NCBI GenBank assembly: GCA_029560455.1 | Contig: JAKQKW010000408.1 | Span: 1-15,109, forward strand | Length of the DNA stretch: 15,109 nt | Reading direction: 5' to 3' | Origin: Candidatus Rifleibacteriota bacterium | Lineage (GTDB): Bacteria > Riflebacteria > Ozemobacteria > Ozemobacterales > Ozemobacteraceae | Part shown: in pieces, positions 7,614 to 15,066 of the stretch | Layout: each line of letters begins with the position of its first letter | How positions within the stretch are numbered: the first letter of the stretch is position 1 | Translations under genes and position numbers: made by a program | The notes under the pieces: model-generated | What the model saw: only the letters and a program-made list of their open reading frames with translations | The model's database searches: none | Told to the model about the DNA's origin: nothing

Positions 7614-10600
7614 TTACCATTCATAGTATTGAGTTTGCCCATCGAGGCTGGTTCCTTCTGAGGGTGAAATCAGTTTTCCCTTGTCGCCATAAGCGGTGGG
7701 TTTTGTCTGACCCGGAATTACAGCTTTTTCAAGCTGAATTCCGTCAAACAATACTGAATATGATGCGAGAGCGACAGCGGCATCAGGAGTGGCGTTTTTC
7801 AGAACAATGAAGGTGTGACTGGCGCTGTTTTCGACAAACTGATAATCGAATGTTACATACAGACGATACCAGGCATAATTATCCTGTCTGGCGATGTCGA
7901 TAGCTCCTGCGTCAATTATGCCGGGGCCACTTTGCGACAACGTTTTATTCAGAAAATCGAAGCTTACCTCTCTGTAAGAGGCGGTTGATTTGTCTGGTAG
8001 GGTTTCGAGAAAGCCGATTGCTGCGGTGCCGGTTGCCGATACGAATGCCGAGAAGATCATGGTTTCTGGCGCAAGGGCAGGGAATGAGGTAGTGGCAATC
8101 TCCTGGTATAAGCTGCCAGACGCAAGATCGGGGCCGGTGGCTGCACTTAATACTGTGAGCTGAAGCTCGCAGTTCTGTCCTTTGAGGCTTTGAACTCCAG
8201 TATAAAGGCCAGCCGCCTGAGCCGTGTCAACAGGGCCGACCGTAACCTGGCAGATTGTGCTGGCAGCCACGATCAGCGGATCCGGAATCGCAGAAAAACT
8301 TATGAGCGAAGAATCTATGGTTCCGGGGCCACTGAGAGCTGCCTTGATCCATTGTGCATTGAGACCGGCAACGTCGACATTGCCGATATTGTTGATCGTC
8401 AGGTCAATAGGCAGTGTCGATTCTCCGGGCTTAACATCGCCAAGATCAGCTATTGATGGCAGAATCTCGATTTTTTCAAAGGTATTTACAGTGACAGACA
8501 AAACAAATGTGGCCGAGGCTTCGCCGCCGTCTACAGCTCCATCACCATCTTCGTCTTCAAAAACGGTTTGTGTGCCACTGTATGTTCCAGGAGGCTGATA
8601 CATCGGAATCGTCATGCTGGCGGAAGTGGCTTTGGTTCCGTTGGAAGAAACATTGAAAGGCCCGGCAGGCAGAAAAGAAAATGCGCTGGTCGGCAATGTA
8701 TTGGCACCTGAGGTCAGGGCGGTCTTTCCCCGCTTCAGTTTTGACAGCGGAATCGAGGTGAGATTTTTCACTTCGAAAGCTTTGCTCACAATTGTTGGCG
8801 TTCCGGGGATACTGGGATTACCGATGCCAAGATCGACAGGTGTGGTTACCGAAAGCTTCTTTTTACCTACGGTCAGCTTCAGAAGCAGGTTGTGGCTTTC
8901 TTCTTGCCCAGCATTGAAACCTGCAGGAGGCAGATAGTCGTCATAAATAATCTGATAGCCTTCATAGGGCCCGGCTGTCTGCCCGATCGGAACCGTAACA
9001 CTTACGGTGATGGTTGCCGTATCACCAACGCCAAGACTGCCGGCCAGCGGACTGTTGAAGGTGATCTGGGCATCCGAAATACTGGGCGGCCCTGGAGCAA
9101 TCGGGTTTAGCGGGAATGGCACCACCTTGATTATTTCTGCCGGGTTGTTGATTGGTATATTGCCTGAATTCTTAAGAGTCAGGTCGATACTGCCCGATTG
9201 CCCTGCCGGGATGAAAAACAGGTCTGCCGGATTGGGTGTAACGGTAAGAACCCTTTTGCCGGTAACTCTGATCTCTACGCTGACGGTGTCGCTGGCTTCG
9301 GTGGCGTCAGGAGCAAAATCGTTATCGGTGTCATCCCAGACTCTGATAGTGCCGGTATAAGTGCCGATATCTTGTCCGGCCGGAATCTGAACTGTAATCT
9401 GGCCGGTTTTGATCTGACCGGGGCTTAGATAGTCGAAGGTTGCCGGAGTAAAAATGCAGCTGGCAGCCGGCATTGAATAGGCACCGTCGGTCAGGTTGCC
9501 GGTGGCGATAGCTCTTGGCTTTGCCAGAATCAGAGAACCGGTATTTTTTATGCGATAAGAAACAGAAGTCGAGGTTGAATTTGGAGTTCCCGTAGCCAGA
9601 AGAGGCCCGGCTTCAATTATATCCACGGCTTTGCTGCCAACCTGGCAGGTAATCGTGAATGTGTCGCTGGCACTGGTAATTGCATTGTCGTAAAGGCGCG
9701 CCGGACTCCCCGAGTATAGACCCGGGTTTTGAGTAGAGAGCAATTCTATGGTCAGTGTTGCATTGAAGGTTTGCCCGAATCCGGCAAAAAAAGCCGCCGG
9801 TGCAATTGAATAGCGGTCGTCGGTAATCTGCAGTGCGTTGTCGAAAAGGGTAGTTTCCTGCCAGCCAAGATCGTTAAGATCTGTGTTGCCCGCGTTTCGG
9901 CAGAGGAATCCGACTGATTTTGGCGGGTCGCCGGGGGTAACCCCGCCCAGGTCGACGGTCGAAGGTATGACCTGAACTGAGTAATACGGATTTATGTTTA
10001 CTTTGAGTTCAAAGGTTTTGGCGACTTCATTGGCGGTTCCGTTGTTGATTCCGTCGTCATTTTCATCATCGTAGACTGTCTGAAGCCCGCTGAAAATACC
10101 TATGGGTGTGCCGGCCGGCACATAAAGGCTTATGGTTGCTATTTTTGCATTGGCTGCGCCCGGTAGAATCGGCCCTGACGGCATTTCGATTGTCAGAAAG
10201 TCTTTTGAAATGGTATAAGCCCCCTGCACCAGGTCAGCCATTTCAACCGCCGGGTTGACGATATCGAGAGTGCCGACATTGGTGATGGTGACGTTAAAAT
10301 TGCTTAGAGTGAAGGTCGGGGTGGCATTGCCAAGGTCTTTAGGGTTGTCGGTTATGTTGAAGTCTTTTGTTCCGACAAAGAATCTTACTCTGAACGTGCA
10401 TGATGCCTCTGCAACGCCGTCATTATCAGTGTCCTCCATTAATGTAAAAGTGGCGATGTGTTCGCCAACCGAGTCGGCTCCGACATACGCCGAGATGCTG
10501 GCAATTTCGATGCCATCGGCTGCAAGCGCCCCAAGCGGGTTTGGAGAGATGGTGATATCAGAGTGTACGAACGTTTCAGCTGTCGGCACAAATTTTAGGT

Positions 10601-13574
10601 TCGTCAGATTAAGATTACCGCCATTAAAAATGCTGATAGTAACGGTTGCAGTATTCGAATCGACCGGGTAACCGCCAAGCTCAATCAGGTCGGTGTCGGT
10701 ATAAACAACCTTACATTCGCTGGCAACCGCTTCTACTGTGAATTCATAAAAGGGTTCGCCCAGATCTCTGGCGCTGTTGCCTGACAGATCGTCATACACC
10801 GCCATCAATGCCGTGTAAGTTCCGGCCGGCTGATTGTAGGGTATTGTCAGTCCGAAGTTGCAGGCGGTCGAAAGGGTGCCGGTTGCGACAGAAAAGCCTG
10901 AAGCCTGCGTAAAGTCAAAGTAGGCGTAGGGAATTTTTTCGCCGCTGGTGGAAGTAGGGTAGGCCTTCTGCCAGAAAACTCTTAAAAGGTGAGTGTTGCC
11001 TGTATTCTGCAGTTGAAATGGCCATGCGACTGTGCTGCCACAGAGTGTGGGAGCAATCTGTATCGGGTCAGGCTGTATTTCAAGGTCGCGAAAGAGAATC
11101 TGAATATTGTTGCTGGTTGTTGAAGCCAGCGATACAGTTCGTTGTGTTTCGGCATGGGTAGTGTTGAAGTCGATGCCGCTTGCCGCAACTTCCATCGCAA
11201 AACTGCTGCCAATGTCTGTAAAATCAGTAGTTTTAAAAACCCAGGTGAAGGTGGCCGGGTTGCCAAAACTGACGCTGACCGATGCCGGTGTTGGCCCCGG
11301 GTCAATGTCAGGGGTCGGTGTTCCGACTTCACCACTGTATATTGCCGGTCTTATCGGAAATACCGGAACGATCGGGTAAATAGTTGAACTGCTGGCAACA
11401 TTGTTTGTCAGCGACAAGGTCAGTGTGATATTGTCGCCAAGCGGCACTGTCGCAGGGGATATGGTGAAAGAACCGGTCAGTGTGCCTGGCGCCTGAACGT
11501 CGAAATACTGGACGCCCTGCAGGCTCACATCTTTTCCCCCAGGGCTGGTGACAATATGAACCTCGGCTCGCCACTTCCCAATTGGGGCGCCATCCGGGAG
11601 AGTGAACGAATAGTTGCTCACGCCAATGCCCGAGCCAGTGGGCGGTTCTTTATACCAGGCGTTGTTTGGGTCGATAATCCAGATCTGGTAGTCCTCTTTG
11701 TCGGCAGGGGCCGCCATTCCGGTAAATTTTACAAAAACTTTCTGCCCCTGATTGAATGTGTACTGTTCAGGGTTATAGTCTGAGTTAGCGGCGCACCGCC
11801 CTACTGCTGAAAAAATTGTCCAGAAATAGACCGGGGCACAGATGATCGTTGAAGTCGATGCCGGGTTGTTTGCCTCGAAGGCTGTGAATGAACCGGATGC
11901 GTTTACTTCCCCGGTAGAGGAGTTCTCATCAACTGAGACTGAGAAAACTATATCCGCAGTCGAGTTTCCGGCCAGCAGAAATGGCAGGGCGGGATTCGCG
12001 ACTGCCTGATGATGCGTGCCATTGCTGAATGAAAGGCTCGCCGAGTCTACGTAAACAGCAGCCTCTCCCTGATTTCTTATCTGCATGGTAACGCTTAAAC
12101 CTGTCTGGTTGCGATAAACATTGCCCAAAGTTTCTGACAGCGTGGCGATACTCAAAACTGGCGGATTCTGAATGGTACATAGATTGCTGATTTGTGTCGC
12201 TGCAGTCAGAGCGGTTGAATCATTTAAATCGTAACCATAACCGGCACCTTCAAATTGAAATGTGCCAACTGCTGTGGCAGCGAACTGCCAGTTGAAAGTC
12301 GCCTGCCCCAGGCCGGCTATTACTGAATTTTCAGGGCTTGGGCCGGAAAGCATTGCTGCATTGCCGGTCAGCAGCGTCAGAGTATCTGAAAAAGCATCTG
12401 TAACGGCCGCACCACCTGAATTAATTATGGTTGAAGTGGCTGTGAAAGTCTGACCCCGGGTCACGGTTGCCGGTAGCTGGTGCTGTATCGAGATGGCAGC
12501 GGGAGTAACCACATAAAACTGTTTTTCTGCAAGTGGGGTGCTGTCAATAACTCTTGTGGCGATTACCCGCCAGAGACCCAGCGGCGAGGTTGCGTCGAGA
12601 CTTAGCTGATCGGTCATCACTCCGCTTTCGTCTGTTGTCGATGGCGGATCTGTGACTCTGACAGGGATGGTGGGAGAGTCAGGACTGTACCAGCGGAATC
12701 GCTGTTCGGCCAAAGGCTGCAGGTTCTCGGTTCTGGCATAAACAATAGTACTGCCCTGATTGAAGCTGCTTGATTCGATTATGTATGAAGGGAATTTGGG
12801 CGGTCCCTGGTAGGTTTTCATGACGCCGGCGACGACTATCCAGGTGCCGGGCTCGGCTGCACCATCGTAATTTGTCGACGGGGTTAAAAGATTGATATCT
12901 CTGAAGGTTATGTCTGCATCGACTACGCATGTTCCTGTTGCTGACAGGGGGCTGACATCGACGAGATAGTGAACGGTGACCGGCAGGCCGGGGTAAACTG
13001 CAACCGGCAGGGTATCTACCAGGCGTATATTTTCGTAACTGCCGAGAGTGAACTTTAATGAGGTTGAATCCCAGTAGGCGGCAGCGTTCTTGTTCCCGTC
13101 ATTGATTACCTCGACCGCGACCGAAACGTCTTTCTGGGCCCGATAAACGGTTGCGGGTGTGGCTATTTTTTGAACCACGAGGTTTGCTGGTGAGCGGATC
13201 AGCCACGAATGGGTTGTAAGAGCTGAAGGTGCTGTGATAGTTTTTGGCGGATTCAGTTGAACGTTTGTGCCGGTTGCAGTGGCATTTATTGTGTCTGTAT
13301 CCGGGGTGCTGCCCTCGAGAATATCGACCGCAAAAGTTATTGTGGTGCTGGCGCCACCAGCAAGGGTTATCGGCAATGCTGTCTGCAGAGTTTTGTTGTA
13401 TGCCCCGACCGCCGGGTCGCTGAAATAAAGGTCGATTTCTGAAAGCTTTGCCGGCGAATAACCGGTGTTTGCAACATATACCTTAACCGGAATCCCGCTC
13501 TGACCTACGGTAACAGTTGTGGGAGCCGCTTCAACTTTGGTGATTACCAGTTTGGCTGTTTTGAAAACCGCCAC
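7614..13574 (-). CDS. Giant multidomain surface or secreted protein, main C-terminal part (frameshifted gene)
   Basis: A 1,986-codon frame opening at a GTG that lies inside a domain and has no ribosome site. Homologous coding continues 54 codons upstream to about 13736, so the true start is at 14482 and the two pieces form one gene of about 2,290 aa. In order: the end of an FN3-like domain; a CARDB-like beta-sandwich (from about 13,550); two copies of a three-domain block (about 13,195-12,170 and 12,170-11,100); eight ~120-aa beta-sandwich modules (about 11,110-8,145), several with Asp-rich EF-hand-like loops; and a C-terminal jelly-roll-like domain (about 8,140-7,617) containing 'FDGIQLEKA', typical of carbohydrate-binding-type sandwiches. 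There is no membrane anchor, LPXTG motif or catalytic motif; the chain ends in Trp. A structural, adhesive or matrix role is inferred. Some modules contain cysteine pairs. Confidence 0.85.
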   Translation of the reverse strand: MAVFKTAKLVITKVEAAPTTVTVGQSGIPVKVYVANTGYSPAKLSEIDLYFSDPAVGAYNKTLQTALPITLAGGASTTITFAVDILEGSTPDTDTINATATGTNVQLNPPKTITAPSALTTHSWLIRSPANLVVQKIATPATVYRAQKDVSVAVEVINDGNKNAAAYWDSTSLKFTLGSYENIRLVDTLPVAVYPGLPVTVHYLVDVSPLSATGTCVVDADITFRDINLLTPSTNYDGAAEPGTWIVVAGVMKTYQGPPKFPSYIIESSSFNQGSTIVYARTENLQPLAEQRFRWYSPDSPTIPVRVTDPPSTTDESGVMTDQLSLDATSPLGLWRVIATRVIDSTPLAEKQFYVVTPAAISIQHQLPATVTRGQTFTATSTIINSGGAAVTDAFSDTLTLLTGNAAMLSGPSPENSVIAGLGQATFNWQFAATAVGTFQFEGAGYGYDLNDSTALTAATQISNLCTIQNPPVLSIATLSETLGNVYRNQTGLSVTMQIRNQGEAAVYVDSASLSFSNGTHHQAVANPALPFLLAGNSTADIVFSVSVDENSSTGEVNASGSFTAFEANNPASTSTIICAPVYFWTIFSAVGRCAANSDYNPEQYTFNQGQKVFVKFTGMAAPADKEDYQIWIIDPNNAWYKEPPTGSGIGVSNYSFTLPDGAPIGKWRAEVHIVTSPGGKDVSLQGVQYFDVQAPGTLTGSFTISPATVPLGDNITLTLSLTNNVASSSTIYPIVPVFPIRPAIYSGEVGTPTPDIDPGPTPASVSVSFGNPATFTWVFKTTDFTDIGSSFAMEVAASGIDFNTTHAETQRTVSLASTTSNNIQILFRDLEIQPDPIQIAPTLCGSTVAWPFQLQNTGNTHLLRVFWQKAYPTSTSGEKIPYAYFDFTQASGFSVATGTLSTACNFGLTIPYNQPAGTYTALMAVYDDLSGNSARDLGEPFYEFTVEAVASECKVVYTDTDLIELGGYPVDSNTATVTISIFNGGNLNLTNLKFVPTAETFVHSDITISPNPLGALAADGIEIASISAYVGADSVGEHIATFTLMEDTDNDGVAEASCTFRVRFFVGTKDFNITDNPKDLGNATPTFTLSNFNVTITNVGTLDIVNPAVEMADLVQGAYTISKDFLTIEMPSGPILPGAANAKIATISLYVPAGTPIGIFSGLQTVYDDENDDGINNGTANEVAKTFELKVNINPYYSVQVIPSTVDLGGVTPGDPPKSVGFLCRNAGNTDLNDLGWQETTLFDNALQITDDRYSIAPAAFFAGFGQTFNATLTIELLSTQNPGLYSGSPARLYDNAITSASDTFTITCQVGSKAVDIIEAGPLLATGTPNSTSTSVSYRIKNTGSLILAKPRAIATGNLTDGAYSMPAASCIFTPATFDYLSPGQIKTGQITVQIPAGQDIGTYTGTIRVWDDTDNDFAPDATEASDTVSVEIRVTGKRVLTVTPNPADLFFIPAGQSGSIDLTLKNSGNIPINNPAEIIKVVPFPLNPIAPGPPSISDAQITFNSPLAGSLGVGDTATITVSVTVPIGQTAGPYEGYQIIYDDYLPPAGFNAGQEESHNLLLKLTVGKKKLSVTTPVDLGIGNPSIPGTPTIVSKAFEVKNLTSIPLSKLKRGKTALTSGANTLPTSAFSFLPAGPFNVSSNGTKATSASMTIPMYQPPGTYSGTQTVFEDEDGDGAVDGGEASATFVLSVTVNTFEKIEILPSIADLGDVKPGESTLPIDLTINNIGNVDVAGLNAQWIKAALSGPGTIDSSLISFSAIPDPLIVAASTICQVTVGPVDTAQAAGLYTGVQSLKGQNCELQLTVLSAATGPDLASGSLYQEIATTSFPALAPETMIFSAFVSATGTAAIGFLETLPDKSTASYREVSFDFLNKTLSQSGPGIIDAGAIDIARQDNYAWYRLYVTFDYQFVENSASHTFIVLKNATPDAAVALASYSVLFDGIQLEKAVIPGQTKPTAYGDKGKLISPSEGTSLDGQTQYYEW
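8145..11110 (-). repeat. Array of eight ~120-aa beta-sandwich modules, several with EF-hand-like loops
   Basis: Approximate module starts on the minus strand are 11110, 10716, 10367, 9993, 9633, 9259, 8867 and 8484. The shared plan is: P-x-x-x-D-L-G near the start, an N-x-G-(N/T/S) turn about 25 residues on, an I-P-x-G-Q-x-x-G-x-Y-x-G stretch near residue 85, then Y-D-D and an acidic loop, and a closing strand. The acidic loop is a near-perfect EF-hand pattern in module 7 (DEDGDGAVDGGE), good in modules 2, 3 and 5 (DTDNDG, DENDDG, DTDNDF), partial in module 1, eroded in 4 and 6, and lost in 8. Calcium binding that stiffens the chain is inferred. The fold recalls ASH- or CARDB-type Ig-like domains; the exact family is uncertain. 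Confidence 0.85.
11100..13195 (-). repeat. Two tandem copies of a three-domain block in the giant protein
   Basis: Copy 1 (about 13195-12170) and copy 2 (about 12170-11100) each consist of a CARDB-like domain with a 'VYR(A/N)Q' turn, a domain carrying FNQG...P(L/I)GxWR...F(D/Y)V, and a domain with PATVxxG near its start and ATFxWxF...G near its end followed by Y/I-D-L/F-N. The order and spacing are the same and each copy is about 345-355 aa. Identity is low enough that the duplication is old at DNA level. Confidence 0.75.
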
Positions 13575-14482
13575 CGGCGATAAGGGCGAGGCGATGCCTG
13601 CCGAATCGACGTCAGTAACCGCATAATAGACTGCATCGGGCGGGATAGCGCCGGTGTACGGAATAGCGTCGGTGTAACTGGAGACGAGCGTCGGAGCTGA
13701 AATTGTGGCAATCTGTGCCCATGGCCCATCTGCCGCCAGAGCGCTCGATAAACCCGGTAGGCTGACAGGGTTACAACCGGAGAACTGCTGTCATGCCAGT
13801 CGAGATGGCAACCGCCAGAGGTCGTTTCTGAAGCGGTAAGGCCCGAAGGGCTTATATTGCAGCGTATCGCGTCTGCATCGATAGTGAGATTTGTGTTTTT
13901 CTGGCCGCCAAGGTTCCAGTAAAGGTAGAGACGGTAGCGGTTTCCGCCAGGCAGAATTGCTGAAAGAGCTTTTTCTTCTACCCAGCCGTCGTCTTGTGGA
14001 GTGTTTCCGCTGTTCTGAAGGTTCAGAAATGTGTTGATGATCGTATCGGGAGAATCCTGCCGGCGAATCGTGCCGCTAATGTTAGTTGCCCAGGCTTTTC
14101 CGCCATTAACGGTATAGATTTCATGTAAAGCATAAGAAATATGTGCATTGGTATCTGAAGCTTTTGCAACCGGCGGAAAATCCTGCCAGATGGCGCCATC
14201 AGCATAGTAATACAGATTGTCAGAGCCACCTGCAGGCTCAAATCCGGCGCTAAAATAACCATTTCCAGCGTCATAACCGGGGTCATTTATTCTGCCCCAT
14301 GGATTCATGAGGACAGGTTGAGATATCTTGTTGTCTTCTGACCAGTTGGTGGTGGCATTGAGGTCGGCGCTGAAATTGCCGTTGGCGAGCTGTTCGAGAG
14401 CGAAGGCAGCCGGATTCCAGAGCGTGGCCAGAAAAATAAATGACAAAAAGATTACGATACTTTTTTGTCTATGGTTAAGCAT
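13544..14482 (-). CDS. N-terminal part of the giant surface protein (signal peptide, jelly-roll, start of FN3)
   Basis: This frame is coding from the ATG at 14480-14482 down to about 13742. Beyond that its translation becomes Arg/Pro-rich and out of register, and the last 65 codons to 13544 are not native. A strong GGAGGT (14487-14492) sits 4 nt before the ATG and overlaps the stop of the upstream TPR-like gene. Residues 1-29 are a signal peptide with AFA cleavage. Residues about 30-207 look like a jelly-roll, galactose-binding-like domain ('NGNFSADLNATTNW' opening, 'NRYRLYLYWNLGG' near the end). Residues 208-247 start an FN3-like domain ending at AYRVYRA. The matching second half of that FN3 ('ADGPWAQIAT...VYYAVTDVDSAG') continues one frame over, in the large downstream frame. 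The piece should be read as the beginning of the same gene. Confidence 0.82.
   Translation of the reverse strand: MLNHRQKSIVIFLSFIFLATLWNPAAFALEQLANGNFSADLNATTNWSEDNKISQPVLMNPWGRINDPGYDAGNGYFSAGFEPAGGSDNLYYYADGAIWQDFPPVAKASDTNAHISYALHEIYTVNGGKAWATNISGTIRRQDSPDTIINTFLNLQNSGNTPQDDGWVEEKALSAILPGGNRYRLYLYWNLGGQKNTNLTIDADAIRCNISPSGLTASETTSGGCHLDWHDSSSPVVTLSAYRVYRALWRQMGHGHRLPQFQLRRSSPVTPTLFRTPALSRPMQSIMRLLTSIRQASPRPYRRWRFSKQPNW
13732..13745 (-). other. Frameshift site splitting the giant gene
   Basis: On the minus strand the frame reads TAT CGA GCG CTC TGG CGG (Y R A L W R). Dropping back one base after CTC-TG gives GCG GCA GAT GGG CCA TGG (A A D G P W), which continues the FN3 domain. One base is missing, or two are extra, within 13732-13745. 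No X-XXY-YYZ slippery heptamer is visible, so programmed -1 shifting is not favoured over a deletion or a sequencing error. Confidence 0.85.
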
Positions 14483-14484
14483 GT

Positions 14485-15043
14485 TTACCTCCGGTTGCCG
14501 TTGCGGATTTCTCTTATCGCTATTGCTGCCTGCCAGATCGTCAGCGAAAGAATCACAAGGAGCAGCAGATACTTAAGGTTTAAAAAATCGGACGATTCAG
14601 TCTGGGATGCCTGAGGTGAAAAATCTTTAAGAAGCCCGGAAAGTCGAGCTTTTGCGAGATACTGTTCCTGGATGGATGTTTCGTCGGGGTATTTTTTTAG
14701 ATAAACTTCAAGAAGTCGCTGCTTTTGTACCGTCGGGCTGGCGAGAAAGTTGAACAGCAGTTCATTGCCGGAATCTCTGGTAATAAGGCTCGATGAGATT
14801 CTTTTTTGTCCAGCCTCGTTATGCGACGATAGCGACCAGCCCGGGTCAGGTAGGTCTTTCCAGATAAACTTAGCTTTTAGCAGCAGATTCTGGGCTTTTT
14901 CATGGTCTCCACCATCATGTGCAGCCCGCGCCTGTCTGAGAAGCGACATTGCCATATTACGCTTTTTATCTTTGGCCGTAGACGGAATTATTGCCAGAAT
15001 GACCAGAAAAAAAGCAGCAAAACCCCGATTTTTTATATCTCAT
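14485..15043 (-). CDS. TPR-like protein with C-terminal membrane anchor, frameshifted in its signal peptide
   Basis: The intact frame runs from ATG 14955 to the stop at 14485 (156 aa), but no ribosome site precedes that ATG and homologous-looking coding continues upstream as LVILAIIPSTAKDKKRN. Starting at ATG 15041-15043 gives MRYKKSGFCCFF, which joins this segment into a proper signal peptide if the T7 run (A7 at 15007-15013 on the plus strand) is one base shorter, for a 185-aa product. The mature part starts with two helices of TPR-like pattern ('SLLRQARAAHDGGDHEKAQNLLLKAK'), followed by further helices and a hydrophobic segment near the C-terminus ('YLLLLVILSLTIWQAAIAI') ending in a basic tail. 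The domain would therefore sit outside the cytoplasmic membrane, anchored by its C-terminus. The stop overlaps the ribosome site of the giant gene, so the two are coupled; a role in assembly or export of the giant protein is inferred. Family unknown. Confidence 0.7.
14487..14492 (-). promoter_or_regulatory. Strong Shine-Dalgarno that fixes the start of the giant gene
   Basis: GGAGGT on the minus strand lies 4 nt before the ATG at 14482 and shares its last base with the TAA stop of the TPR-like gene (14485-14487). It is the best ribosome site in the window, and it shows that the giant protein starts here rather than at the GTG at 13574. Confidence 0.8.
15007..15013 (-). other. T7 homopolymer, probable one-base insertion in the signal-peptide coding region
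   Basis: Seven T on the coding strand put the upstream ATG (15043) out of frame with the rest of the TPR-like protein; six T would restore a basic-hydrophobic signal peptide with STA-type cleavage. Homopolymer length error in sequencing, a real mutation and phase variation are all possible. Confidence 0.6.
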
Positions 15044-15047
15044 ATCC

Positions 15048-15066
15048 CCATAATATCAGATTATGG
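15048..15066. repeat. Perfect 7-bp inverted repeat just ahead of the TPR-like gene start
   Basis: CCATAAT (15048-15054) and ATTATGG (15060-15066) flank a 5-nt loop, ending 5 bp from the ATG at 15043. It has no T tract on either strand, so it is not a terminator. It could be an operator, or a leader hairpin that includes the only purine-rich bases available as a ribosome site. Confidence 0.5.

Noticed and set aside
8145..13195. CRISPR array or DNA-level satellite, because of the regular ~370-bp periodicity
   Set aside because: The periodicity is at protein level, with no repeated identical DNA units or spacers; it comes from tandem protein domains.
13544..13574. 31-bp overlap of two separate genes with an independent GTG start at 13574
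   Set aside because: The GTG lies inside an FN3-like domain, lacks a ribosome site, and domain coding continues 54 codons upstream. A frameshifted single gene explains it better.
13733..13745. Programmed -1 ribosomal frameshift
   Set aside because: No slippery heptamer or obvious downstream stem-loop is visible at the junction; a one-base indel is simpler.
14023..14286. Minus-strand 87-codon open frame inside the N-terminal part of the giant gene
   Set aside because: It is a frame shadow: the signal-peptide and jelly-roll frame through the same bases has the strong ribosome site and a domain-like composition.
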